Positions 41,784-50,330 of a stretch of 64,000 nucleotides of DNA are shown one piece after another. Position numbers and translations under genes: made by a program. Location of the stretch: the NCBI GenBank assembly GCA_016717305.1, contig JADKFY010000004.1, positions 186,001 to 250,000 on the forward strand. Direction: 5' to 3'. The DNA comes from Flavobacteriales bacterium (lineage in GTDB: Bacteria; Bacteroidota; Bacteroidia; Flavobacteriales_F; PHOS-HE28). The notes beneath the pieces were generated by a model. It searched no databases, was not told where the DNA came from, and worked only from the letters and a program-made list of their open reading frames with translations. The stretch's first letter is position 1. Every line of letters begins with the position of its first letter.

Positions 41784-44422
41784 TAAGTAGGTAGAGTAGG
41801 GGAGTACTCAGAAATTCCCGCCCCCGCATTTACCGGGTTCAACAACGCATCCAGTGCTTGCTCGTTCGGCACCATTACGCGGCGCGCCTTACTGCCCTCA
41901 AAACCACCCAAGATCCCAGCTGCTTCCAACTGGTCCACGATCCTGCCTGCCCTGTTATAACCAAGCTTCAGTTTGCGTTGGATCAAGGAAGTGGAGCCTT
42001 GTTGGGTTTGCACGACCAAGCGTGCCGCATCCTCGAACATGCTGTCGCGGTCGCTGCTGTCGAAGTCGCCGCCGCCTTCACCTTCTTCGGTGGGTACTTC
42101 CGGTAGGATGTGCGCATCGGGGTAGCCGCGTTGCTCACCGATGAAGTCGCAGATCTTGTCCACTTCGGGCGTGTCCACGAAGGCACATTGGATACGGATC
42201 AGTTCGTTGCCGGTGCTCAGGAGCATGTCGCCGCGACCGATCAATTGGTCGGCGCCGCCGCTGTCCAGAATGGTGCGGCTGTCGATCTTGCTGGTCACAC
42301 GGAAGGCGATACGGGCAGGGAAGTTGGCCTTGATGGTACCGGTGATGATGTTCACGCTCGGGCGCTGCGTAGCGATGATCAAGTGGATACCGATGGCACG
42401 GGCCAACTGTGCCAAACGGGCGATCGGTGTTTCCACCTCGCGACCGGCGGTCATGATCAGATCGGCGAACTCATCCACCACCAACACGATGTAGGGGAGG
42501 AAGCGGTGGCCGTTCTCCGGGTTCAACCGGCGCTTGATGAACTTGGTGTTGTACTCCTTGATGTTGCGGACCTGCGCATCCTTCAGCAGTTCGTAGCGCT
42601 CGTCCATCTCGATGCACAAGCTGTTCAATGTGGCCACCACCTTCTTGGTATCGGTGATGATGGCATCGCTGTCGCCCGGCAATTTGGCGAGGAAGTGGCG
42701 CTCGATCTTGTTGAAGAGCGTGAGTTCCACCTTCTTAGGATCCACAAGCACGAATTTGATCTGGCTCGGATGCTTCTTGTAGAGCAAGCTCACGAGGATC
42801 GCATTCAAACCAACGGACTTACCCTGTCCAGTAGCACCGGCCATGAGCAAGTGCGGCATCTTGGTCAGGTCCGTAACGAAGGTCTCGTTGCTGATGGTCT
42901 TGCCCAAAACCAAGGGCAGTTCCATGTTCGCGTTCTGGAACTTTTCACTGGCGATCACAGCACGCATGCCCACGATCTGCGGCTTGCTGTTCGGCACTTC
43001 GATACCGATGGTGCCCTTTCCGGGGATCGGTGCGATGATGCGAATGCCGAGAGCAGCCAAGCTCAACGCTATGTCGTCCTCCAAGTTCTTGATCTTGCTG
43101 ATGCGCACACCCGCCTTTGGAATGATCTCGTACAGCGTTACGGTGGGTCCGATGGTCGCCTTGATCTTGTCGATGCCGATGTTGTAGTGGCCCAAGGTCT
43201 CCACGATCCGGTCCTTGTTGGCTTCCAACTCTTCCTTGGTCACGGTGAGTTCGCCGGTGCCGTGGTCGATCAGCAGGTCGATCGGGGGGAGTTCGTAATT
43301 GCTCAGTTCCAGTGTCGGATCATACTCTCCGAATTCCTTCAACTTGTCTTCGATCTGGTCCTCGGAAAGCACTACGTCTTCTTCACCGGCGCTCACGTCC
43401 ATGCCGTTGAGGTTCCCGGTCAGGTCACTTACGCTGGCAATCACGGGAGAGGCGATCGGCTCCACAATTTCCATAGGTGCGGATTCCAGCTCGAGTTCCA
43501 AGTTCCCCGTTTCCACCTCCTCCTCATTCTCTGCTTCTACAACCTCCAGCTCTTCCAGCTCAGCTTCTTCCTCTTCCTCTGTTTCGAGTTCTTCGGAGTC
43601 GATCTCGTCTTCCTCCAATAGCTCTTCTGATAGGTCCTGCACCGCCACTTGGTTCTTCAAGCCGCGGATCTTCACTCCGGCGAAGGTGGCAGGCTCCACC
43701 GTTGCCTCCTCCTCTTGCTCTTCAGCAACTGCTCGTTTTCCTATGGCGGAGAGGCCATTGCCCAATTTGGCAAAAGCCGTTTCCAGCCAGCTGAACGAAG
43801 GGTTGAACGTGTACACGATGAAGGCTCCCAATGCGAAGACGATCATGGCCCCAGCACCGAAATTCCCGAGCAAGGTGGTCAGGTGTTTGGTGATCGCGAA
43901 GCCGACTCCGCCACCGAGGAAAATGTACTCGCCCCGGAACACGAAACCGAGTACAGTAGGCAGCCATACCAAGGCCATGGCGGTCCAACCCAAGGTGCGC
44001 ATGGGAGGAAGCAACCACTTGTCCAACAGCACCTTTACGCCACCGAGAAATGCCCAGAGCACCATGCTGAAGGCGGCGATGCCGAACCATTTGTAGATGA
44101 ATTGATCCGCGGTGAGTGCGCCCAATTTTCCCAACCAGTTCTCTACACGCACTTCGGGGCTGAAGATCTCTGCCCAGGAACGACCGATGAGGTCCTGATC
44201 CATGCGCCACGTGAAGAGGAACGAGGTGAACGCCACGAGCAAATAGGCCGAACCAAGCACCAGTACCAAGCCGCCGACCTTGTGGACCCGTTCATCACGG
44301 AAAAAGGCCTTGAACCGCGCTAACCGGCCTTCGCCAGTAGGTTCCGCAGTTTCCTTGCGTTTGCGTTTCTTGGGAGTGTCCGTTTCTTCGTCGCGGACCT
44401 TGTTACGTTTCGTGTTGGCCAA
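41783..44422 (-). CDS. ftsK: DNA translocase FtsK
   Basis: Septal DNA pump for chromosome segregation. The 879-residue protein has four membrane helices (residues about 40-210), an acidic Glu-rich linker (around 250-330), then the translocase: LLMAGATGQGKSVGLNAIL (Walker A), YIVLVVDEFADLIM (Walker B), and ARAIGIHLIIATQRPSVNIITG. The C-terminal gamma domain (STSLIQRKLKLGYNRAGRIVDQLEAAG) recognises KOPS. I start at TTG 44422 (ANTKRNKVRDEE); the frame runs on to 44518 with little protein character. The last 40 codons are duplicated at 40973-41161 beyond the vapBC insertion. Confidence 0.95.
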   Translation of the reverse strand: MANTKRNKVRDEETDTPKKRKRKETAEPTGEGRLARFKAFFRDERVHKVGGLVLVLGSAYLLVAFTSFLFTWRMDQDLIGRSWAEIFSPEVRVENWLGKLGALTADQFIYKWFGIAAFSMVLWAFLGGVKVLLDKWLLPPMRTLGWTAMALVWLPTVLGFVFRGEYIFLGGGVGFAITKHLTTLLGNFGAGAMIVFALGAFIVYTFNPSFSWLETAFAKLGNGLSAIGKRAVAEEQEEEATVEPATFAGVKIRGLKNQVAVQDLSEELLEEDEIDSEELETEEEEEAELEELEVVEAENEEEVETGNLELELESAPMEIVEPIASPVIASVSDLTGNLNGMDVSAGEEDVVLSEDQIEDKLKEFGEYDPTLELSNYELPPIDLLIDHGTGELTVTKEELEANKDRIVETLGHYNIGIDKIKATIGPTVTLYEIIPKAGVRISKIKNLEDDIALSLAALGIRIIAPIPGKGTIGIEVPNSKPQIVGMRAVIASEKFQNANMELPLVLGKTISNETFVTDLTKMPHLLMAGATGQGKSVGLNAILVSLLYKKHPSQIKFVLVDPKKVELTLFNKIERHFLAKLPGDSDAIITDTKKVVATLNSLCIEMDERYELLKDAQVRNIKEYNTKFIKRRLNPENGHRFLPYIVLVVDEFADLIMTAGREVETPIARLAQLARAIGIHLIIATQRPSVNIITGTIKANFPARIAFRVTSKIDSRTILDSGGADQLIGRGDMLLSTGNELIRIQCAFVDTPEVDKICDFIGEQRGYPDAHILPEVPTEEGEGGGDFDSSDRDSMFEDAARLVVQTQQGSTSLIQRKLKLGYNRAGRIVDQLEAAGILGGFEGSKARRVMVPNEQALDALLNPVNAGAGISEYSPTLPT

Positions 44423-44695
44423 AGCTGGTGGAGGATTTGGAGCGCGAAATGCTGCAAGAACACAGCCTCGTACGCGTACTTGCCAAAAGTATCGGGCACC
44501 TCTAAGGGAACGTAGCAAGGACCTTGGCTATTATCAACAAGGTGGGGTTGGTCGATCACTCATGGAATGGATCGCCACGCGAAGTTGAAGTGGGATCTCC
44601 CCCATTTATTGTGAGAACGGGGGACAGTACCACCTTCGGCATATTAGCCCCAGCCTCATCCCGATGGACAGCCCTCTCCTTGGGAGATGCCCAAC

Positions 44696-45403
44696 CTACA
44701 TGGAGAACGTGCTCAAGACTTCGGCAAGTTCCTGATGCAGGACCTCCGGGCCAACGGGAAGGAAATCTTCCTTCACTTTGAATTTGGCGGGATCCACTTT
44801 TCCAGGTGTGATCGCAATGGCATTGAGGCGCATCCGCAAGCCGTACTGGACCATTTCATACCGCAAAAGCACGCCTGGGACTTTCGCAAAAGGTCCGAAC
44901 CAATTGGGGTTCTTTAGGTCGATCCGGTCCGTGTACCAAAGTTCGATCTCCGGCTCATCCATATTGTCGAACACGGCCAACGCACGACGGCACGGATAAC
45001 CGGCAATGGTATCGGTATCCTCGGTAAAGAGGATGGTGGGGTTTCCGCTCGATTTGTTGAAGAGCGTTAGGTCACGCGGTAGTAAGTGGGCTACCAAGCG
45101 CTTGCTCATCAAGCTCAAATGGTAATCAATGAATTCGTTTTCGTCGTCCGTTACGAGCGTGGTGCGGAAAATGCCCATACCAGCGCTCAGTTCGGTGGAT
45201 TGTCGATCCTTTGAGAAGGTCAACATTGTTCGTTCCGGCAGCATACCGGCCATAATGTCGTCCGGGTCCTGGTCCGGGAAGGTCAACTCGTACTCGATCG
45301 TTCCCTCAGCTGTTCTACTGTCAAGCAAATGGGTGCCGCATCCGCTCCAGAAGGGTGCGGCTAATGCGCTGGCTATCAATAATTTGCTTGTCGGAATTGG
45401 CAT
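44696..45403 (-). CDS. GLPGLI-like family lipoprotein
   Basis: A 235-residue protein with a lipoprotein signal (LLIASALAAPFWSGC, lipobox SGC). The mature part starts EGTIEYELTFPD and has IAGYPCRRALAVFDNMDEPEIELWYTD, matching the layout of GLPGLI/DUF4412-like Bacteroidota envelope proteins. Molecular role unknown. Divergent from the arginase gene. Confidence 0.75.
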   Translation of the reverse strand: MPIPTSKLLIASALAAPFWSGCGTHLLDSRTAEGTIEYELTFPDQDPDDIMAGMLPERTMLTFSKDRQSTELSAGMGIFRTTLVTDDENEFIDYHLSLMSKRLVAHLLPRDLTLFNKSSGNPTILFTEDTDTIAGYPCRRALAVFDNMDEPEIELWYTDRIDLKNPNWFGPFAKVPGVLLRYEMVQYGLRMRLNAIAITPGKVDPAKFKVKEDFLPVGPEVLHQELAEVLSTFSM

Positions 45404-45490
45404 ATCAGGGGTATAGGTTTGCCATTGTTACGGCAGAACGATGCATTACGTTGCAAACCGATCTTCGAGGCGCTTAGGGACGGCTCATTG

Positions 45491-45498
45491 TACTTTCG
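45491..45498 (+). promoter_or_regulatory. Putative -7 element (TACTTTCG) upstream of the arginase cluster
   Basis: One mismatch from TAnnTTTG, ending 24 bp before the arginase ATG. The gap to the divergent lipoprotein gene leaves room for regulation, but no operator is obvious. Confidence 0.4.
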
Positions 45499-45522
45499 CA
45501 ACCGTTAGCAAAAGGACGTATC

Positions 45523-46461
45523 ATGGAACTGAGATTGATCGAAGCTGCATCGGAGATCGGTGCTGGGACACGGGGCACCAGCATGGGAATGGCCGCCTTG
45601 CGGGTGGCAGCATGGAAGTTGGGGAGTGAATTGTTCGGCCATGCCGAGGAAAGCATCCTTCGGGATGAGAACGACGTGTTGTATGAGGATGATTCCCAGC
45701 ATAATGCGCACCACATTGACGGCTTGATCCGGTTCGAAAGTGATCTGGCCTACGAAGTGTACAAGTACGTCAGGAACAACATCTTCCCCATCGTGGTGGG
45801 CGGTGATCATTCCATTGCCATCGGGTCGGTATCCGGGACCAAAATGGCCTTCCCCGAAGCGCGCATAGGTGTTGTTTGGATCGATGCCCACGCCGACCTG
45901 CACACGCCTTGGACGACGCCCAGCGGGAATGTCCACGGCATGCCGCTGGCATTGTTGATGCAGATCGATAACAAGGGCAAGAACACGCCACAGGTCTATA
46001 CCATGGACATTTGGGATCGGCTCCGGAAGATCGGGGTGAATGGCCCCAAGTTGCTGCCGAGGGATCTTGTTTTCATCGGCTTACGCGATTACGAACCGGA
46101 AGAGGCGGCGATACTTAAGAAGCATAATATCAAAGTGATAACCGTGGAACAGGTTCGCGAAAAAGGAGCCGCCGCTGCCGTGGAAGAAACGTTGAAGCAC
46201 TTGGCCGATTGCGACAGGATCCACGTGAGTTTCGACGTGGACAGCTTGGATCCTTCCATTTCGGTCGGAACAGGAACGCCGGTACCAAATGGCCTCTTCG
46301 TAAATGAAGCATCGGAACTGCTCCAGGGTCTATGCAATGATCGGAAAACCGTGACCTTGGACGTAGTGGAGATCAACCCGGCACTGGACGACAAGAATTC
46401 GATGGCAGAAGCCACTTTGGGTATCCTTGAGCCGCTATTCCCGATCCTTCGCAACCGATAG
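45523..46461 (+). CDS. Arginase/agmatinase-family ureohydrolase, probably arginase
   Basis: Hydrolyses arginine to ornithine and urea (or a related guanidino substrate) with two Mn2+. The 312-residue protein has the metal motifs VVGGDHSIAIG, VVWIDAHADLHTP and HVSFDVDSLDPSISVGTG, the GLRDYEP segment and TLDVVEINPALD. The SGNVHGMPLALLM context is closest to arginases. It starts a three-gene plus-strand run: arginase, 35 bp, CtlX-like hydrolase, 66 bp, argS. Confidence 0.88.
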   Translation: MELRLIEAASEIGAGTRGTSMGMAALRVAAWKLGSELFGHAEESILRDENDVLYEDDSQHNAHHIDGLIRFESDLAYEVYKYVRNNIFPIVVGGDHSIAIGSVSGTKMAFPEARIGVVWIDAHADLHTPWTTPSGNVHGMPLALLMQIDNKGKNTPQVYTMDIWDRLRKIGVNGPKLLPRDLVFIGLRDYEPEEAAILKKHNIKVITVEQVREKGAAAAVEETLKHLADCDRIHVSFDVDSLDPSISVGTGTPVPNGLFVNEASELLQGLCNDRKTVTLDVVEINPALDDKNSMAEATLGILEPLFPILRNR

Positions 46462-46496
46462 AGCGGTCAACAGGTCGCTTGGTGATAAGTATAAGT

Positions 46497-47432
46497 ATGA
46501 TAGCTGATCCCGGCATAGCATCACATGTAATTCTGGTCCGGCCCACCGGCTTTGGCCATGATCCGGAAACGGCCGAGAGCAATTCCTTTCAAAAGGAAAT
46601 GGACGACCCCGAGATCCAGAGCAATGCCGCAACTGAATTCGATGGACTGCTCGAAGCATTGAGACAAGCAGGGGTGGGCTTTACGGTTTTGGACCCAATG
46701 GACCGGAGCGCCCCGAACGCGGTATTTCCCAACAATTGGTTCAGTACGCATGATGATGGTGCAGTTGTGCTTTATCCCATGTACACGGCTTCACGCCGCT
46801 CGGAACGAGATCCCGACATGGCCCGCACCTTGGAACGTGAAGGGTTCTTGACCACCCGCACGGTGGACATCAGTGCATGGGAGCACGAAGGCCGCGTGCT
46901 TGAAGGCACCGGCAGCTTGGTATTGGATCGGGCGAACAAGATCGCCTATGCGTGCCTTTCCGACCGTACATCAGAACAGGCCGTGAAGGATTGGTGCGAC
47001 CAGTTCAACTACACGCCGATCACCTTCACCGCTACGTTCGATGGTTCCTTTCATGGTGCCGCGATCTATCATACGAATGTGGTCATGTCCATTGGTTCCA
47101 GCTGTGCGGTGGTCTGTTTCGATTCCATGCCCTTTCCCGCTGAGCGCCAAGAGGTGAAGGAGGAGCTTGAAAAGTCCGGGAAGGTCGTGATCCCCATTTC
47201 GGTGGAACAGATGCACAACTTCGTCGGCAACATGCTGGAGCTTCGGGCCGTGAAGGGCAATACGCATTTCATCTTCCTGAGCGAAACAGCCTTCCTAGCG
47301 TTGGTCCCGGAACAACGCTTGAAGTTGCAGGAACATGCCCAACTCGTTCCGGTACCCATTCCCACTATAGAAACCGTGGGAGGCGGCAGCCTTCGTTGCA
47401 TGTTGGCGGAGAATTTCTTGACGAAGAAGTAG
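46497..47432 (+). CDS. ctlX: Citrulline hydrolase (CtlX-like), arginine deiminase-fold
   Basis: A 311-residue guanidino-group-modifying enzyme-fold protein. Visible are VRPTGFGHDPET, the NAVFPNNWFSTH motif, VLEGTGSLVLDR (Glu/Asp of the catalytic tetrad), GAAIYHTNVVMSIG (His) and GGGSLRCMLAE with the C-terminal catalytic Cys. This pattern is that of CtlX, which hydrolyses citrulline to ornithine in Francisella and relatives. ATG 46497 is preferred to GTG 46479. Its pairing with arginase suggests both feed ornithine formation. Confidence 0.8.
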   Translation: MIADPGIASHVILVRPTGFGHDPETAESNSFQKEMDDPEIQSNAATEFDGLLEALRQAGVGFTVLDPMDRSAPNAVFPNNWFSTHDDGAVVLYPMYTASRRSERDPDMARTLEREGFLTTRTVDISAWEHEGRVLEGTGSLVLDRANKIAYACLSDRTSEQAVKDWCDQFNYTPITFTATFDGSFHGAAIYHTNVVMSIGSSCAVVCFDSMPFPAERQEVKEELEKSGKVVIPISVEQMHNFVGNMLELRAVKGNTHFIFLSETAFLALVPEQRLKLQEHAQLVPVPIPTIETVGGGSLRCMLAENFLTKK

Positions 47433-47498
47433 GGAAGTTTAGAGGTGAGGAAGTGAGAAAGCGGACTTCTCCAAGCCCGCCCTTTCTTTGTACCCATC

Positions 47499-49286
47499 AT
47501 GTCCCAAGACCGTCTTCACGTACTATTGATCCCTGCTTTACAAGCGGCGTTCCAGCAATTGTTCGATCACGTCGCTACACCGGAAGCATTCACCTTTCAA
47601 GCTACACGGCCGGAGTTCGAAGGCGATGTGACCATCAACGTGTTCCCGTTCCTGAAGATCAGTGGCAAGGGCCCAGAACCCACGGCGCAGGCTATTGGAG
47701 TGCACCTGCAGGCCAACGTGGAGGTGGTGGAACGTTTCAATGTGGTGAAGGGCTTCCTCAATCTGAAGATCGCCGACGGCTATTGGATCGACTTCCTTCA
47801 GAACACTGGAGATCAAGACCTTTTGCAACTGCCGAGCACCGGCAAAGAGGTAATGGTTGAATACGCCAGCCCCAACACCAACAAGCCCTTGCACTTGGGG
47901 CACATGCGGAACATCTTCCTCGGGCACAGCGTGAGCCGGATCCTGGAAGCAACAGGGAACAAAGTGGTGCGGGTGCAGGTGATCAACGACCGTGGCATCC
48001 ACATCTGCAAGAGCATGCTGGCTTGGCAGAAGTATGGAAAGGATGAAACCCCTGAAAGCAACGGCTTGAAAGGGGATAAGTTGGTCGGGAAGTACTACGT
48101 GGAGTTCGACAAGGCCATGAAGCAAGAGGTGCAAGACCTGATCGCTTCGGGCACTCCAAAAGAAGAAGCGGAGAAGCAGGCCCCGATCCTGCTGGAAGCA
48201 CAGGAAATGCTGCGCAAATGGGAGGGGAACGACCCCGACGTGCGTGCTCTTTGGGAAAGGATGAACGGCTGGGTCTACGCCGGTTTCAATGCCACCTACG
48301 AGCGCATGGGCGTGGCATTCGACAGGGTCTACCATGAGAGCGAGACGTATGTCCTGGGTAAGAACGACGTGTTGGAAGGGTTGAAGAAAGGCGTGTTCTA
48401 CGAGAAGGACGGTGCCGTTTGGGTGGATAACACCAAGGAAGGATTGGACGAGAAAGTGCTGCTCCGGAGCGATGGCACCAGCGTGTATATGACGCAAGAC
48501 ATCGGAACGGCGATCAAGCGGTTCGAAGAGTTCCCCGGGCTATCGCGCTTGATCTATACCGTAGGCAACGAGCAGGACTACCATTTCAAAGTGTTGTTCC
48601 TGATCTTGAAGAAGCTCGGATTTCCATGGGCCAATGAATTGCATCATTTGAGCTATGGCATGGTGGACCTGCCCACCGGCAAAATGAAAAGCCGCGAAGG
48701 CACGGTGGTTGATGCCGATGACCTGATGGAAGAAGTGGTGCAAGCGGCACGGACCTCTGGCGAACAGCTGAGCAAACTGGATGAATTCAGCGAGGAAGAG
48801 AAGGCACAACTTTTCGAAATGATCGGCATGGCCGCCGTGAAATACTACTTGCTGAAAGTGGATGCCAAGAAGCGCATGCTCTTCGATCCCGCCGCCAGTA
48901 TCGATCTGCAAGGCCACACCGGACCATTCATTCAATACACGTACGCACGGATCAAGTCTTTGCTGCGACGTACAGAGGACCTGGTGAAGAATGCTTCCAG
49001 CCAAGTCCCTTCAACCGTACTCTCAGAAGAGCTCGAAGTGATCAAATTGCTACACCATTTCCCAGCGGTATTGTCGGGGTCCGCCATGGCGCTGGACCCG
49101 TCTTCACTCGCGAACCACACGTACGAATTGGTAAAGGCCTACAACGGCTTCTACCAGAGCGTACCGGTGTTGAAGGAGGAGGATCCTATCAAGCGGGATT
49201 TCCGGATCGGCCTAAGCCGTGCGGTTGCGTTGGCCACAAAGAAGGCCATGTGGTGCTTGGGAATTGAAGTTCCTGAACGGATGTAG
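47499..49286 (+). CDS. argS: Arginyl-tRNA synthetase
   Basis: Charges tRNA-Arg with arginine. The 595-residue protein has the class I signature EYASPNTNKPLHLGHMRN (HIGH region, about residue 125), the KMKSREGTVVDADDLM segment (KMSKS-equivalent position), and the C-terminal anticodon-binding DALR domain (IQYTYARIKSLLRR onward). A TTTCTTTG element lies just before the ATG. It closes the arginine-related cluster. Confidence 0.96.
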   Translation: MSQDRLHVLLIPALQAAFQQLFDHVATPEAFTFQATRPEFEGDVTINVFPFLKISGKGPEPTAQAIGVHLQANVEVVERFNVVKGFLNLKIADGYWIDFLQNTGDQDLLQLPSTGKEVMVEYASPNTNKPLHLGHMRNIFLGHSVSRILEATGNKVVRVQVINDRGIHICKSMLAWQKYGKDETPESNGLKGDKLVGKYYVEFDKAMKQEVQDLIASGTPKEEAEKQAPILLEAQEMLRKWEGNDPDVRALWERMNGWVYAGFNATYERMGVAFDRVYHESETYVLGKNDVLEGLKKGVFYEKDGAVWVDNTKEGLDEKVLLRSDGTSVYMTQDIGTAIKRFEEFPGLSRLIYTVGNEQDYHFKVLFLILKKLGFPWANELHHLSYGMVDLPTGKMKSREGTVVDADDLMEEVVQAARTSGEQLSKLDEFSEEEKAQLFEMIGMAAVKYYLLKVDAKKRMLFDPAASIDLQGHTGPFIQYTYARIKSLLRRTEDLVKNASSQVPSTVLSEELEVIKLLHHFPAVLSGSAMALDPSSLANHTYELVKAYNGFYQSVPVLKEEDPIKRDFRIGLSRAVALATKKAMWCLGIEVPERM

Positions 49287-49328
49287 TGGCGAAAGCCAAT
49301 TCAAAGGCATTCCACCTACTGATCGTCG

Positions 49329-50330
49329 TCAGAATTTCGGGCAGGGAACAACGCGGTGCCTTCTGTTCTTGGGCTTTTGCGGCCACTCGTAGATCAGGCT
49401 GAGCTCGTGCGCACCACCGCTCTTTACGGTGAGCTTGCTTATCGTGACATCATAACTGTACCCGATCCGAAGTTGGAATTCAGTAGCGAACCCCACCATA
49501 AGGATCACTGCATCACTATTCTCATAACCGGGCTTGTATGCTTTTCCGATCGGTATACCTCGGTACCAGATCCCTCCGCTTACCCGGTTATGTTCAATGT
49601 ACCCACCAAGATCGAGCTGGTCCCATTTGCCCTGTGCCTTGTATTGTCCGGTAAGGGTCATTTTAGTTTCGCTCCGGTGCATTATTCGTCCATCGATCGG
49701 GAATTTGTATCCGGCGTGCAATGTTGAACGCATGTTGAGCCTTGCTGTCCCGTCAACCATCAGGCTTTGGTTCGGTCTGTTGAGATGATCCACCGAGAAT
49801 CCGACCCAAAATTGCTCCGTGTAATACAGCCCACCTGCGGCGAAATCAACATAGCTCGTTCCGGGGATCAGGTTCTGCTCAACGCTCGTGGGTGCATTGT
49901 CGCGAAGGATCTGGTCGGCGAACAAATACCCATCATTCGAAACATTTCGCATGGTGTATCCTGCCCGGATACCTGCCCTAATGGCGCGTTTGCGATCGAT
50001 CCGGGCCTCGTAACTGTAGCTCATGGCGACCGTGGTGTAGGTCAGCCCATAGGTGCCCGCCTTGTCCCGCATCACCATTCCGCCCAAGCCACTGTTGGTC
50101 TTGTAGAACTTGTGATCGTAGGCGAACGCATATGTGGCATAACCTGGTTGTACACCGGGCCATTGCAAACGATAGTTCAACGCTATGCGGTCCTGGAAGG
50201 TATTGCCTGTCAACGCTGGATTGAGGTATTGTGGGGCAGCATGGAATTGGGACAGTTGTGGGTCTTGTGCGAATGTAGCCATGACCAAAAGCGAACTGAA
50301 CAAGAAGATCAGGGGTCTCAGTCTCTTCAT
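49329..50330 (-). CDS. Type IX secretion system PorP/SprF family outer-membrane protein
   Basis: A 333-residue protein with a signal peptide (MKRLRPLIFLFSSLLVMATFAQ) then DPQLSQFHAAPQYLNPALTGN, the hallmark start of PorP/SprF proteins, followed by alternating beta strands (NYRLQWPG, GLGGMVMRDKAGTYG, YTLR-like) of a 14-strand barrel. Such proteins tether type-B (CHU_C) T9SS cargo to the surface. The ATG overlaps the stop of the giant partner gene by 4 bp. Not PorP of the core translocon by context; more likely a dedicated SprF-type partner. Confidence 0.92.
   Translation of the reverse strand: MKRLRPLIFLFSSLLVMATFAQDPQLSQFHAAPQYLNPALTGNTFQDRIALNYRLQWPGVQPGYATYAFAYDHKFYKTNSGLGGMVMRDKAGTYGLTYTTVAMSYSYEARIDRKRAIRAGIRAGYTMRNVSNDGYLFADQILRDNAPTSVEQNLIPGTSYVDFAAGGLYYTEQFWVGFSVDHLNRPNQSLMVDGTARLNMRSTLHAGYKFPIDGRIMHRSETKMTLTGQYKAQGKWDQLDLGGYIEHNRVSGGIWYRGIPIGKAYKPGYENSDAVILMVGFATEFQLRIGYSYDVTISKLTVKSGGAHELSLIYEWPQKPKNRRHRVVPCPKF

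Noticed and set aside
42110..43621. 503-codon plus-strand open frame opposite ftsK
   Set aside because: Mirror frame of the strongly biased ftsK coding sequence; no domain of its own.
44640..44700. Possible terminator between ftsK and the lipoprotein gene (TCCCCC...GGGGGA near 44600-44630)
   Set aside because: Six-base arms with a large loop and no U-tract; too weak to annotate.
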